Assembly: GCF_001548035.1 (NCBI RefSeq) | Contig: NZ_AP014723.1 | Coordinates: 124,001 to 188,000 of the forward strand | Direction: 5' to 3' | DNA from: Sulfurospirillum sp. UCH001 | GTDB lineage: Bacteria; Campylobacterota; Campylobacteria; Campylobacterales; Sulfurospirillaceae | DNA length: 64,000 nt | Part shown: positions 42,290 to 52,340 of the stretch, one piece after another | How positions within the stretch are numbered: the stretch's first letter is position 1 | How the letters are laid out: every line of letters begins with the position of its first letter | Translations under genes and position numbers: made by a program | The notes under the pieces: model-generated | The model's database searches: none | Told to the model about the DNA's origin: nothing | The model's input: only the letters and a program-made list of their open reading frames with translations

Positions 42290-42768
42290 AAATAGTTTGG
42301 TATGCAACTCTTTGGATAGCGCTTTTTTTAAGTGGCTGTGCAACAAAACAGGAGATTACTTCTTCTGAAACCTATGTGATTACGATTAAAAATAAACAGA
42401 TAGCACTTTCTGATACTGGCTTTATCAATCAAGGTAAAGACTACACCAATGTACAAATTTTTTCTGCAGGAAGTGTACTTTTTAATCTTGAAATGATGGG
42501 CAGCAATATTTGTTTGGATGGAAGATGTATGGATAAGTTGGCTTTTAACCAGCAATTTTTTCAAGAAGAACATTATGCAGGATTGATGCAAGACATCATT
42601 GCTAAGCAGCCTATTTATGAGAAAAAAAATCTTAAACAAACGAGTATGGGCTTTGAGCAAGAATTGGAGTTTTCAAATAGCCATCTTGTTTACAAAGTCG
42701 AAGGACAAAATCTCACATTTAGAGATACAAAAAACGGTATTTTACTACGCCTAAAACCATTACAATAA
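42286..42768 (+). CDS. Lipoprotein of unknown function
   Basis: 160 residues from the ATG at 42286, which overlaps the zur stop by 4 bp. Signal peptide ends FLSGC, so Cys18 should be lipidated. The mature part is beta-rich with a paired-cysteine segment ([18 protein letters not shown]) that may form a disulfide. No family recognised beyond similarity to small lipoproteins in related genera. Translational coupling to zur raises the possibility of a metal-linked role, but that is only context. Confidence 0.75.
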   Translation: MKIVWYATLWIALFLSGCATKQEITSSETYVITIKNKQIALSDTGFINQGKDYTNVQIFSAGSVLFNLEMMGSNICLDGRCMDKLAFNQQFFQEEHYAGLMQDIIAKQPIYEKKNLKQTSMGFEQELEFSNSHLVYKVEGQNLTFRDTKNGILLRLKPLQ

Positions 42769-42778
42769 AGGAATTTTG

Positions 42779-43621
42779 ATGAAATTTGTTGGAGCACACG
42801 TGAGTGCAAGTGGTGGAGTATTTAATGCTCCTATTAATGCCACAAAAATTGGAGCAAAAGCATTTGCACTTTTTACAAAAAATCAACGTCAATGGGAAGG
42901 AAAATCTTTAACACTAGAAGAAATTGATAGGTTTAAACGTGAATTAGAGATTGCGCAGATTTTACCCAAGCATGTTCTACCTCACGATAGTTACCTGATC
43001 AATCTCGGTCATCCAGAACCTGAAGCACGTGAAAAATCACTCAATGCGTTTATCGATGAAGTAAAACGTTGTGAAATGTTAGGCTTAGATAAGCTCAATT
43101 TTCATCCTGGAAGTCATCTTAAGCAAATAAGCGAAGAAGGATGTTTAGAGCTCATTAGTGCTTCGATGAATGAAGTGTTGCGTCAAACAAAAGGTGTGAC
43201 ATTAGTTGTTGAGAATACAGCAGGGCAAGGAAGCAATCTTGGTTACAAAATGGAACATTTAAGCTACCTCATGTCTAATTCGATTGATAAAGAACGGGTA
43301 GGGGTTTGCATCGATACCTGCCATCTATTTACTTCTGGTTACGATATACGAACAGAAGAAACTTATAGGCAAACGATGGAAAAATTTGCTACAATCGTCG
43401 GATTTAAGTATCTTAAAGGCATGCATTTGAATGATTCTAAGCCTGATTTGGGCGCTCGTGTTGATAGGCATGATTCTCTTGGTAAAGGAAAACTAGGAAT
43501 TGAGCCATTTCAATTTATCATGAATGACGAACGCATGAATGACATCCCTTTAGTACTTGAAACAATCGATGAGTCGATATGGGCAGAAGAAATTGCACTG
43601 CTTTATAGTCTTGTCAAATAA
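42779..43621 (+). CDS. nfo: Endonuclease IV
   Basis: 280 residues from ATG 42779 behind AAAGGA. The TIM-barrel AP endonuclease motifs are complete: GAHVSASGG at the start, [58 protein letters not shown] and LVLETIDE, containing the trinuclear zinc ligands. Cuts abasic sites in base-excision repair. Zinc dependence fits its placement after zur, though this may be chance. Confidence 0.96.
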   Translation: MKFVGAHVSASGGVFNAPINATKIGAKAFALFTKNQRQWEGKSLTLEEIDRFKRELEIAQILPKHVLPHDSYLINLGHPEPEAREKSLNAFIDEVKRCEMLGLDKLNFHPGSHLKQISEEGCLELISASMNEVLRQTKGVTLVVENTAGQGSNLGYKMEHLSYLMSNSIDKERVGVCIDTCHLFTSGYDIRTEETYRQTMEKFATIVGFKYLKGMHLNDSKPDLGARVDRHDSLGKGKLGIEPFQFIMNDERMNDIPLVLETIDESIWAEEIALLYSLVK

Positions 43622-43640
43622 AAAATTCTAAGGATAATAT

Positions 43641-44861
43641 ATGAAACAAACAGTAAGAGTAGTCACGTTATTAAGTCTTAGTGCGGCGACACTTTTAGCT
43701 TCAGGGTATCGCATTCCTGAGCAATCTCTAAACTCAGTAGCACTTAGTGCTGCTTATGTCGCTGGTGCAAATGGTGCAGATGCCAGTTATTATAACCCCG
43801 CAAATATGTCTTTTATGGCACAAGGTGCTTATACAGAAATGGCATTAACATATATTAATTTGCCAAAAGTAAAATACACAGATGCGCAAAATAATGCGTT
43901 GAGTGGCGACTCTAAAGAAGAAAATTTCTTAATGCCAAACTTACATTATGTCTCTCCAATGGTAGGAAACTGGCGTTATGGTCTATCCATCACAGCTCCT
44001 GCAGGTCTTTCAAAACGTTGGGATGAAGCTTTTGCAAAAGCAACAGCTGAAGAATTTACACTCAAAGTCATTGAAGTCAATCCAACGGTCAGTTATCTTG
44101 TAAATGATCAATTATCTTTAGGTTTTGGATTACGTGGTGTTTACACAGATGGTGTAGTAAAAAGTAATGCTAATGGTTTAGGTACCAATGCAGTACGAGA
44201 TTTAACAGGAGATTCGATTGATTTTGGTTATAACCTAGCATTTAGTTATAAGCCTATCAAAGATCTAACATTTGCAGCTACCTATCGTTCAAAAATAGAT
44301 TTGACGGTTGAAGGCGATGCAACATTGGTGCATCCATTAATTGCTGGTGGCTATAATGGCGGTGCATCTGTTACAATCCCTCTCCCTGCTTCTTTAGCGT
44401 TAGCTACAGCATATACGTATGATAAAACAACCGTTGAGTTTGTTTTTGAGCGAACCTATTGGTCATCATATAAAGATTTAGATTTTGATTACGATAGAGC
44501 TTTAGCAGGGTTTGATAGTCCAATAGCAAAAAATTGGAAAGATTCTAATGCGTATCGTATTGGTTTAAGTCACCAATGTACTGATAATCTTAAAATGATG
44601 TTAGGTTTCGCTATTGATAAATCACCTGTACCTACAAATACTCTTGGATTTGAACTTCCTGATTCAGATGCCAAATTGTACTCCATTGGTTTTGAGTATA
44701 AAGTGACTCAAAATCTAAAAATGGGTCTAGCGTATTTATATGATGATAAAGAAGATAGAACAGTTGCAAATAGATCTGGTAGCAATACGACAGCACCTTA
44801 TGGAACGTTTAGTGATTCAGGGGCTCATCTTTTAACAGCTTCATTTAAATATAAGTTTTAA
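43641..44861 (+). CDS. FadL/TodX-family outer membrane transporter
   Basis: 406 residues. Signal peptide ends LLASG; the FadL plug sequence GYRIPEQSLNSVALSAAYVAGANGADASYYNPANMSFM (given by position, 22-60) is clear, and the C-terminus KYKF ends in Phe as outer membrane barrels do. FadL proteins pass long-chain fatty acids or other hydrophobic molecules. The next gene, 2 bp later, is an acyl-CoA ligase, which fits uptake followed by activation. Confidence 0.9.
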   Translation: MKQTVRVVTLLSLSAATLLASGYRIPEQSLNSVALSAAYVAGANGADASYYNPANMSFMAQGAYTEMALTYINLPKVKYTDAQNNALSGDSKEENFLMPNLHYVSPMVGNWRYGLSITAPAGLSKRWDEAFAKATAEEFTLKVIEVNPTVSYLVNDQLSLGFGLRGVYTDGVVKSNANGLGTNAVRDLTGDSIDFGYNLAFSYKPIKDLTFAATYRSKIDLTVEGDATLVHPLIAGGYNGGASVTIPLPASLALATAYTYDKTTVEFVFERTYWSSYKDLDFDYDRALAGFDSPIAKNWKDSNAYRIGLSHQCTDNLKMMLGFAIDKSPVPTNTLGFELPDSDAKLYSIGFEYKVTQNLKMGLAYLYDDKEDRTVANRSGSNTTAPYGTFSDSGAHLLTASFKYKF

Positions 44862-44863
44862 AC

Positions 44864-46429
44864 ATGTTAAGTTATCCGTATCAGAACTTTTATGAGGTCA
44901 TGGAGGCAAATGCCAAAAATGCCCCTAAAAAGGCAGCTATTTTTATAGATGATCGCAAAGTAACGTATGCAAAGCTCAAGCAAAACATCGATACTTTTGC
45001 GCGTTTTTTAGAATTTAGCGGGATTAGAAGCGGAGACAGAGTTGCCATGATTGTTGGCAACTCTGAAGAGTTTGTTGTCTCCTTGTTTGCCATTACAAAA
45101 ATTGGTGCTATTGCTGTTCCTTTAAATACCTTTTTGAAAAAAGAGGAGTTTGAATACATTCTGAATGATTGTGGTGCACGTATGCTCATTTCATCGGCTT
45201 CATTCGCCAATGAGACTAAAAATCTACTTGATACTACAAAAATTGAGAAAATTGTTTGGACAGATAAATACGACAATTTAGATGAGCGCAATTATAGTTT
45301 TACAGAAATTGATGCAAGTCTTGAGACACATGAACGTTTAGCAAAAAGCCCTCGTTTAGATGATTTAGCGTGTATCGTCTATACATCAGGAACAACAGGT
45401 AAACCTAAAGGGGCAATGCTCTCTTATCGAAACTTTTTTTCTAATGCTATTGCTGGTTCGATCTCATTTCAAATCACAGAAAAAGATCGTTTTATTGTCT
45501 TTTTACCAATGTTCCATTCATTTACGCTCTCTATTATGGTACTTCTTCCTATGTTTACATGTTCAAGCATTGTAATTGTTCGCTCTGTTTTTCCTTTTGC
45601 GAATGTTCTTAAACAAACACTTCTAAAACAAGTAACAATCTTTTTAGGAGTCCCTACGCTTTACAATGCCCTTTTAAAGGCAAAAATTCCATGGTATTTT
45701 ATGTGGTTTAACAAGGTGCGTATTTTTATTTCTGGGAGTGCCCCACTCAGTGAGCAATCTTTGAATGAATTCAACGCTAAATTTAAAAAAGCAACGCTTT
45801 TAGAAGGCTATGGTCTGAGTGAGTGTTCACCTGCTGTTTCAGTCAATCGCCTCGATCGTCAAAAAGCACTTTCTGTTGGATTACCACTTCCAAGTTATGA
45901 AGTCAAAATTGTGAATGAAGAGATGATGGAAGTGAAAACAGGAGAAGTGGGCGAAATTATGGTTAAGGGTGATTGTGTTATGCAAGGCTATCTTAATCAT
46001 GCAGATGCAACGGATGAAACTATTATGAATGGATGGCTCTTAACAGGCGATTTGGGTAAAAAAGATGAAGACGGTTTTATTTACATTGTTGATCGCAAAA
46101 AAGACCTTATTATTTCAAAAGGTATCAATATCTATCCAAGGGAAATTGAAGAGGTTATTTATAAATACGAAGGTGTTGATGCGGTTGCCGTTATTGGGCT
46201 TAGAGATGAAACAAAAGATGAAGACGTTCTAGCATTTATCCAACCAAAAGAAGGAGTTGAGCTCCAAGAAATGGAATTGCGCCAGTATCTTAAAAAACAT
46301 TTGGCAAATTTCAAGTTACCTAAACACATTTACTTTGTTGAAGAGCTTCCAAAAAATGCAACAGGTAAAGTTTTAAAGCGTGTATTAAAGGAAAAAGTAC
46401 AAGCAGGCGGATTTTTACGTAAAAAATAG
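44864..46429 (+). CDS. Long-chain acyl-CoA synthetase / AMP-forming ligase
   Basis: 521 residues, AMP-binding family. P-loop-like YTSGTTGKPKGAMLSY, FLPMFHSFT, GYGLSECSPAVSVN, TGDLGKKDEDGFIYIVDRKKD and the catalytic lysine region LPKNATGKVLKRVL are intact. It activates a carboxylic acid to the acyl-AMP and then acyl-CoA. Pairing with FadL suggests a fatty acid substrate. The first ATG, 2 bp after the porin stop, gives normal length. Other beta-oxidation genes are not in the window. Confidence 0.92.
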   Translation: MLSYPYQNFYEVMEANAKNAPKKAAIFIDDRKVTYAKLKQNIDTFARFLEFSGIRSGDRVAMIVGNSEEFVVSLFAITKIGAIAVPLNTFLKKEEFEYILNDCGARMLISSASFANETKNLLDTTKIEKIVWTDKYDNLDERNYSFTEIDASLETHERLAKSPRLDDLACIVYTSGTTGKPKGAMLSYRNFFSNAIAGSISFQITEKDRFIVFLPMFHSFTLSIMVLLPMFTCSSIVIVRSVFPFANVLKQTLLKQVTIFLGVPTLYNALLKAKIPWYFMWFNKVRIFISGSAPLSEQSLNEFNAKFKKATLLEGYGLSECSPAVSVNRLDRQKALSVGLPLPSYEVKIVNEEMMEVKTGEVGEIMVKGDCVMQGYLNHADATDETIMNGWLLTGDLGKKDEDGFIYIVDRKKDLIISKGINIYPREIEEVIYKYEGVDAVAVIGLRDETKDEDVLAFIQPKEGVELQEMELRQYLKKHLANFKLPKHIYFVEELPKNATGKVLKRVLKEKVQAGGFLRKK

Positions 46430-46521
46430 AGATTAACTTTTTAATCAAAGGGTTCTTTTATCATCATCTTGTCATTATAAGATACACTATATTTTTTTTA
46501 CTTGGATTAAAAGGTTTTGTA

Positions 46522-48255
46522 TTGCAGTATTTGGTTGATTTTTTAGAGAGTAAAACGGTTCAAACATCACAAATTTATGAGCACCTGAAATGTTCTATTG
46601 ACGAAGCAAAATTTTTACAGATGATGACCAAGGAATACGTCCTTGGCAGTGTTGATATGGGTGTTGCAGATGGTTTGATCAAACTTTTTGGTGATAAAAA
46701 ATATGCCCATTTGCAACAACTCCCTTTAGTCAAAGATTTGATTGAACAAGGGTGGATTGTTCAAAACAGTTTTCTAAGTTCTAAAGTTATGGATGTGTCA
46801 AATTTGGAACTTTTGAACAGTACAGTAACACTAAGTTCCGCTTTTTTAAAACTACTAGAGGAAGGAACCCTTGAAGTAGTGTTACCAGATGTTACGCCAT
46901 ATGAAGATCATCTTGAATATTTGAAAGATCAATTTTTTCGCATCGAACTCTATCAAAAACTAAGCCAAACAAAGCATAATGCTACTGAAAATGCACCAAG
47001 CATTGGACGCCTGAAAAATAAGCTGGAGCTTTTAGAGAGTCGCATTATTGAGCGTATAAAAGTAACACAAAACGAGATTGTTGTTGAGAATATTTTTAAG
47101 GAAAATGAACTCAATCCTAAAGAGCAGCTTATTTTTCTTGCACTTCTTAAAGAAGAGTACGCTGGAGAATTTGAAAGCTTACGCGATATGAACACGCTTA
47201 TTAGTCTTATTAGCGTTGATGATTATGAGAAGATCAAAAACCGTTCTTTGTTGGAAGAGGGTTCAAAATTGATCGAAAATTTGATTATTGATTATGATGA
47301 GATGCTCAGTACTTTTGGTGGTGTGACACGAAGCTTTTTTATCTCTGAAGAAATTTTGCAGAAGATTATGCATCCTAATAAAGAGAAGAAAAGTAAAAAA
47401 ATCAAGCTTGATATGCTCATTGGTGAGCAAGAGCTTTTTGAGTTGATTGATCCAAAAACCAGCTTGGATGATGTGATTTTGCACCCTAAAACAAAAGAAG
47501 TCCTTGATAACCTACTTAAACAGATCGATAAAAATGTAGTGAAATTGCTTCGTGAATGGGGTATTAAAGAGCGTCGTAGTGGTATTGATGCAAAGATCAT
47601 ACTGTATGGACCTCCTGGTACTGGTAAAACGATGACAGCTCTTTCGCTCGCAAAATCAATGAAAAAAAGAGTGCTTAGTTTTGATTGTTCAAAAATTCTC
47701 TCAAAATATGTAGGTGAGAGTGAAAAAAATGTACGCAATATTTTTGATACGTATAAAGAATTGTGTAAAAAGACAAAAAGCGAACCTTTATTGCTTTTAA
47801 ATGAAGCGGATCAATTTTTAAGTGCACGCTCGACTGATAGCGGAGCGAGTGCTGATAAAATGCATAATCAAATGCAAAATATTTTTTTAGAACAGATTGA
47901 ACGTTTCGATGGACTACTTATTGCAACAACAAACCTTTTAGAGACGATAGATCCAGCTTTCTCACGTCGTTTTGATTATAAAATCGCGTTTGAAAAACCT
48001 GATTTGAAACAGCGCATAGAGCTTTGGAAAAAGTTGCTACCTGAAAATGCACAATACGAAGAGGGTTTAGATGTAGAAAAACTTGCTTCGTATCCTCTCA
48101 CAGGAGGTCAAATCAAGGTGGTACTCAAAAATACAGCGTTAAAGGTAGCGACAAAAGCGAAACCACTGTTTACGTTTGAAGATTTTAAACTCTCCATTGA
48201 TCGCGAAACTAAAGGTGCTTTTGGCGATACAAAATCTGTTGGTTTTATGAATTAA
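46522..48255 (+). CDS. AAA+ ATPase of unknown role
   Basis: 577 residues from a TTG at 46522 with AAAAGG upstream. The N-terminal half is helical and unfamiliar; the C-terminal half is an AAA+ module: Walker A GPPGTGKT, pore-loop-like KYVGESEKNVRNIF, Walker B variant LLLLNEADQF in which the expected Asp is Asn, sensor ATTNLLETIDPAFSRRFDYKI with arginine finger, and a final helical lid. It looks like a classic AAA protein (SpoVK/CbbX-like or proteasomal type) that remodels or unfolds a partner. It precedes the nuo operon by about 75 bp, but no link is proven. Confidence 0.8.
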   Translation: MQYLVDFLESKTVQTSQIYEHLKCSIDEAKFLQMMTKEYVLGSVDMGVADGLIKLFGDKKYAHLQQLPLVKDLIEQGWIVQNSFLSSKVMDVSNLELLNSTVTLSSAFLKLLEEGTLEVVLPDVTPYEDHLEYLKDQFFRIELYQKLSQTKHNATENAPSIGRLKNKLELLESRIIERIKVTQNEIVVENIFKENELNPKEQLIFLALLKEEYAGEFESLRDMNTLISLISVDDYEKIKNRSLLEEGSKLIENLIIDYDEMLSTFGGVTRSFFISEEILQKIMHPNKEKKSKKIKLDMLIGEQELFELIDPKTSLDDVILHPKTKEVLDNLLKQIDKNVVKLLREWGIKERRSGIDAKIILYGPPGTGKTMTALSLAKSMKKRVLSFDCSKILSKYVGESEKNVRNIFDTYKELCKKTKSEPLLLLNEADQFLSARSTDSGASADKMHNQMQNIFLEQIERFDGLLIATTNLLETIDPAFSRRFDYKIAFEKPDLKQRIELWKKLLPENAQYEEGLDVEKLASYPLTGGQIKVVLKNTALKVATKAKPLFTFEDFKLSIDRETKGAFGDTKSVGFMN

Positions 48256-48331
48256 GATCTTAACAGGTCTTTTTGAGCGTTTAGTTTGAACGTTCAGATG
48301 GATTTGTTGTATAAAAAATGAAGGAATGATG

Positions 48332-48730
48332 ATGACCTCTTTGTCGCATATGGATTTTGCCCATCCTTATTTTGGAGCTTTTTTCCTCCTCGCATTTGGT
48401 GCAGTTGTATTTTATGGCATCACTGTATTGGCTCGTGTTGTCAGTCGAAGTATGGCACGTCTCGATACAGAAAAGCTTAAACTCACAATTTATGAGTGTG
48501 GACCAGAAGTAACCAAGCAGCCCAATAAAATTTCTGCACACTTTTATCTCTTTGCAGTTTTGTTTATTTTGTTTGATGTAGAGATTATCTTTATGTTTCC
48601 ATGGGCAGTTGATTTTAAAGTTCTTGGTATGTTTGGTTTTGTTGAGATGATTTTATTTGTGATTATTCTGACAATAGGTTTTGTATATGCATGGAAAAAA
48701 GGAGCGCTCGAATGGCACAGCATAAGATAA
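48332..48730 (+). CDS. nuoA: NADH-quinone oxidoreductase subunit A
   Basis: 132 residues from the third of three consecutive ATGs (48326, 48329, 48332), chosen by the distance from AAGGA. Three membrane helices, with [34 protein letters not shown] (by position) typical of NuoA. Small membrane subunit at the junction of the arms of complex I. First gene of the operon; a TATAAA-like box lies just upstream at 48310-48315. Overlaps nuoB by 19 bp. Confidence 0.93.
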   Translation: MTSLSHMDFAHPYFGAFFLLAFGAVVFYGITVLARVVSRSMARLDTEKLKLTIYECGPEVTKQPNKISAHFYLFAVLFILFDVEIIFMFPWAVDFKVLGMFGFVEMILFVIILTIGFVYAWKKGALEWHSIR

Positions 48731-49221
48731 ATTATCTTCAAGAAGCAGGGCTTCCTGTGGCACTCACCACAGTGGATAAACTGGTTCAATGGGGTAGAAG
48801 TAACTCGTTGTGGCCGTTAACCTATGGACTTGCGTGTTGTGCAATTGAGATGATGGCTACGGGTGCGAGTCGTTATGACTTTGATCGTTTTGGAACAATT
48901 TTTAGAGCAAGCCCTAGACAAGCCGATGTGATTGTTATTGCTGGAACATTAACAAAAAAACATGCACCATTTATGCGTCGCTTGTACGATCAAATGCCTG
49001 ATCCAAAATGGGTCATTAGTATGGGAAGCTGTGCCAATACCGGAGGAATGTTTAACACTTATGCAACGGTTCAAGGAGCGGATCGTATCGTTCCTGTTGA
49101 TATTTATCTTCCAGGGTGTGCGCCTCGTCCAGAAACCCTTCAATACGCATTGATGCTTTTGCAAAAGAAAATTCGCACTGAAAAAGCATCACGAAGACTT
49201 GCTCCTAAAAGGTTGGTATGA
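48712..49221 (+). CDS. nuoB: NADH-quinone oxidoreductase subunit B
   Basis: 169 residues from ATG 48712 after GGAGCG; an earlier in-frame ATG lies within nuoA. Ligands of iron-sulfur cluster N2: the adjacent cysteines in [19 protein letters not shown] and [10 protein letters not shown]2 is the last cluster before quinone. The ORF end overlaps the nuoC start by 4 bp. Confidence 0.97.
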   Translation: MAQHKINYLQEAGLPVALTTVDKLVQWGRSNSLWPLTYGLACCAIEMMATGASRYDFDRFGTIFRASPRQADVIVIAGTLTKKHAPFMRRLYDQMPDPKWVISMGSCANTGGMFNTYATVQGADRIVPVDIYLPGCAPRPETLQYALMLLQKKIRTEKASRRLAPKRLV

Positions 49222-50018
49222 TGAGAAGTTATAGCGATAAACAAAACGTTCAAAAAAAAGCGTATTACAATGACCGCTATTTTGTAGCACCCCAGATTCC
49301 TAAAGAAGATGTAGAAACGGATGAAATTTTTGCCAATGATGTATCGGTTTTAAAAACAAAGTTTGAGATTAAAGAAGCCTATATTCAAAGAGGGCAGTTA
49401 GTTATTTATATTGACCCAAGAGACAATGTAAGCGTATTGCAAACTCTTAGAGATGAACTTTCGTATAATTTTTTAAGTGAACACAGTGCGATTGATTGGT
49501 TAGCGAAAAGTGGTGAGTTTGAGATTTTGTACCAACTGCTTTCAACCTCAAAGCGTAAACGCCTTCGTGTAAAATGTTTTATTCAAGAAAAAGAAGTACT
49601 TAAAAGCGTCATTGGTGTTTATAAAAGTGCCGATTGGGCAGAGCGTGAGATGTATGATATGTTTGGTGTTATCATTAGCGGACATCCGTATATGAAACGT
49701 ATCTTAATGCCTGATGATTGGTATGATCATCCACTTCGTAAAACGTATCCATTGCATGGTGACGAAGTAGCACAATGGTATGAAATCGATAAAATTTTTG
49801 GCAAAGAGTACCGCGATATCATAGGACCAGAAGAAAGAGATAGCGCACGTGTCGATGAGAGCGATACCTATCGTTTTGCACGCCTTAATCACGAAGTTCC
49901 TTTTGGTGCAGAACCTAGTAGCGAAAAAACAGTCACTGACTACCAAGAAGAAGGTGGAGTGTTTATCGTGAAAAAGCTCAAAAAAGAAGATGCCAAAATT
50001 GTGAAAGAGAGATACTAA
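49218..50018 (+). CDS. nuoC: NADH-quinone oxidoreductase subunit C
   Basis: 266 residues. The 30-kDa subunit signature is present in [29 protein letters not shown], with [13 protein letters not shown] after it. An extended N-terminal and C-terminal region make it longer than bare 30-kDa domains. Not fused to NuoD, unlike E. coli. Starts on the ATGATG overlapping the nuoB stop. Confidence 0.95.
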   Translation: MMRSYSDKQNVQKKAYYNDRYFVAPQIPKEDVETDEIFANDVSVLKTKFEIKEAYIQRGQLVIYIDPRDNVSVLQTLRDELSYNFLSEHSAIDWLAKSGEFEILYQLLSTSKRKRLRVKCFIQEKEVLKSVIGVYKSADWAEREMYDMFGVIISGHPYMKRILMPDDWYDHPLRKTYPLHGDEVAQWYEIDKIFGKEYRDIIGPEERDSARVDESDTYRFARLNHEVPFGAEPSSEKTVTDYQEEGGVFIVKKLKKEDAKIVKERY

Positions 50019-50020
50019 TC

Positions 50021-51247
50021 ATGCAAAAAGTCAATCGTCTAAAACCGTTTTTTGAAAACATTGCTTTTGAGCGTGAAGACAATCATATGATCGTTAACTT
50101 TGGTCCTCAACACCCTAGTGCACATGGTCAGCTTCGTCTCATTTTAGAACTCGATGGCGAAAAAGTGAGCAAAGCAACTCCAGATATTGGCTATCTACAT
50201 CGTGGTATGGAGAAAATGGCTGAAAATATGATCTATAATGAGTTTTTGCCAACCACCGATAGAATGGACTACATTGCAGCAACAGCCAATAACTACGGCT
50301 TTGCCCTAGCAGTTGAAAAGCTCATTGGTCTTGAAGTGCCTCGTCGTGCGAAGGTCATTCGTATGATGCTACTAGAACTCAATCGTATCTCTTCTCATCT
50401 TTTCTGGCTTGCAACGCATGCCCTTGATGTGGGTGCTATGACCATTTTCCTTTACGCATTTAGGGAGAGAGAGTATACACTTGATTTGATTGAAGACTAC
50501 TGTGGTGCACGTTTAACACACTCTTCGGTCAGAATCGGTGGTGTTCCACTTGATTTGCCCAAAGGTTGGATAGACAATCTTAATAAATTTATTAATCATT
50601 TACCACTTGATATCGCTGATTACGAAGGCTTGCTAGATCAAAACCGTATTTGGAAAATGCGTTTAGAAGATGTGGGTGTGGTAACACCTGAGCAAGCACA
50701 AAGCTGGGGCTGTTCTGGTCCTATGCTAAGAGGTTCTGGCATCGCATGGGATATTCGTAAAGAAGAACCATATGAGCTTTATGATGAAGTCGAGTTTGAT
50801 GTACCTGTGAGTACAACCTGTGATAGTTATGGAAGGTATAAGCTTCATATGGAAGAGATGCGACAAAGCGTTCGCATTTTAAAACAACTGATTCCAATGT
50901 ATGCCCAAACATCACCTGAAATTATGGCACATGCACCTGGGTACATTTCCGCTCCAAAAGAGCAAATCATGACACAAAATTATTCATTGATGCAACACTT
51001 TGTTTTAGTAACACAAGGTATGCGTCCACCAGTGGGCGAAGTATATGTGGCAACGGAATCGCCAAAAGGAGAATTAGGTTTTTACATTAATTCACAAGGT
51101 GATCCGTACCCATACAGATTAAAACTTAGAGCACCTAGTTTCTTCCATACAGCAATTTTGCAAGAAATTTTAGTAGGTGAATACTTAGCTGACGTTGTAG
51201 CAATCATTGGTAATGCTAACATCGTTTTTGGCGAAATTGACAGATAG
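50021..51247 (+). CDS. nuoD: NADH-quinone oxidoreductase subunit D
   Basis: 408 residues, 49-kDa subunit. [14 protein letters not shown] contains the histidine and other residues lining the quinone pocket; [13 protein letters not shown] and [14 protein letters not shown] are also conserved. Lies 2 bp after nuoC. Confidence 0.97.
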   Translation: MQKVNRLKPFFENIAFEREDNHMIVNFGPQHPSAHGQLRLILELDGEKVSKATPDIGYLHRGMEKMAENMIYNEFLPTTDRMDYIAATANNYGFALAVEKLIGLEVPRRAKVIRMMLLELNRISSHLFWLATHALDVGAMTIFLYAFREREYTLDLIEDYCGARLTHSSVRIGGVPLDLPKGWIDNLNKFINHLPLDIADYEGLLDQNRIWKMRLEDVGVVTPEQAQSWGCSGPMLRGSGIAWDIRKEEPYELYDEVEFDVPVSTTCDSYGRYKLHMEEMRQSVRILKQLIPMYAQTSPEIMAHAPGYISAPKEQIMTQNYSLMQHFVLVTQGMRPPVGEVYVATESPKGELGFYINSQGDPYPYRLKLRAPSFFHTAILQEILVGEYLADVVAIIGNANIVFGEIDR

Positions 51248-51255
51248 GAGAGGCA

Positions 51256-51495
51256 ATGCAACGTTATGACTTACGCCATTTGGGCGATGATTTTTACGGG
51301 CGTATGCTTGAGATTATTGATGAGACTTCTATGGGCGAAGTATCTATCTTTATGTTTGAGATTGGTGATTTCTCTCCTGTTCAAAAAAGTGCAGATGTGA
51401 TTAAAGAAGCAGGTTGGACATTGATGAATTCGTTGAAGTTCAATGAAGCAGACTGGACGATTGTCGTAAAAAAAGTGAAAAGTGAAGTAGAGTAA
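51256..51495 (+). CDS. Small NuoE-position subunit of epsilon-type complex I
   Basis: 79 residues in the place where nuoE normally lies. It has no cysteine at all, so it cannot carry the [2Fe-2S] cluster N1a, and it is half the length of NuoE. Conserved-looking core: FYGRMLEIIDETSMGEVSIFMFEIG. Equivalent small proteins occupy this position in Campylobacter and Helicobacter. It presumably helps dock an electron donor other than NADH. AGGAGAGG precedes the ATG; the stop overlaps the next start by 1 bp. Confidence 0.88.
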   Translation: MQRYDLRHLGDDFYGRMLEIIDETSMGEVSIFMFEIGDFSPVQKSADVIKEAGWTLMNSLKFNEADWTIVVKKVKSEVE

Positions 51496-52340
51496 TGGCA
51501 AAGAAGCAATTTATAGAATCTTTAAATCAATCACGTTGTGATCAATTTGCTTTTACCTGTAAAGGATTTGATCTTATTTTGTGTGTAGGAACATTTCCAT
51601 CACGCCATGACACAGCTCTGTTAGAGAGTTTGCGTGAGAGTAACGCAAAAGTAGTCTATCTGTTCACAATGGAAGATCAAGCACTCGTTGAAAAAAGTAC
51701 GTTTTTTAGTCGTTATGAAGTAGGTTCTGAAGAGGGTATTTTTGCGCTTTTAGCCAAAAGTTTTCTTGCGCAATCCAAACTTCCAGAAACCATTAAAAAT
51801 TACTTTGAAGCGTTAGATGAAGGCTATATTAGCGCAGAGAGTAATCTTGGTGAAGAAGAGATCGAAGAGATCGAAGCATTGTATCAAGAAGCTCAAAATG
51901 TACTCATTGTCTTAGGTGATGATTTGATCTCTCATCCAAGAGCCTCAAATATAGCGCATCTTGCAGGCTTAATTGCAATGTACGGTAAAGCAAAATTATG
52001 TATTGTCGGTGCAACGCCTGAGATGGTAGTTGAAACAAAAAATGAAACTGTTTTAGAAGACGTTGAAGATATAAAAAGTTTTGATGGTGTTGTGGTCTAT
52101 CAATGCCCTGCAATGAGCAAGGATGAAGAGAATTTACTGATAGGCTCAGCCCAGTTTCAAATGGCAGCCAAAGTTCAAAGTGGCGACAAAATAAATGTTA
52201 CTATCAACCAAGAGGTCTATCCTCGTACCTTTGTACGTGATGATAGTTTAAAAGGCGTGATCGCTTTAATGTCGTGTGCAAAAGCGGATTCTAGCTATCC
52301 CTACCATGTAGTAAAAATAGTGAAGGCAGAAGTGCAATGA
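51495..52340 (+). CDS. NuoF-position subunit, resembling the C-terminal half of NuoG
   Basis: 281 residues where nuoF is expected, but there is no NADH/FMN glycine-rich motif and no [4Fe-4S] cysteine set. Instead the sequence resembles NuoG from its own operon: residues 135-160 match NuoG 538-563 at 14 of 26 positions by eye (both with DL..HPRA.NIA), residues 25-90 align with NuoG about 377-448, and the end (GSAQFQMAAKVQSGDKINVTI, part) aligns with the NuoG C-terminal region. I infer a duplication of the molybdopterin-oxidoreductase-like domain. Known as the NuoF replacement of this phylum. It is followed by nuoG with a 4-bp overlap. Confidence 0.82.
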   Translation: MAKKQFIESLNQSRCDQFAFTCKGFDLILCVGTFPSRHDTALLESLRESNAKVVYLFTMEDQALVEKSTFFSRYEVGSEEGIFALLAKSFLAQSKLPETIKNYFEALDEGYISAESNLGEEEIEEIEALYQEAQNVLIVLGDDLISHPRASNIAHLAGLIAMYGKAKLCIVGATPEMVVETKNETVLEDVEDIKSFDGVVVYQCPAMSKDEENLLIGSAQFQMAAKVQSGDKINVTINQEVYPRTFVRDDSLKGVIALMSCAKADSSYPYHVVKIVKAEVQ

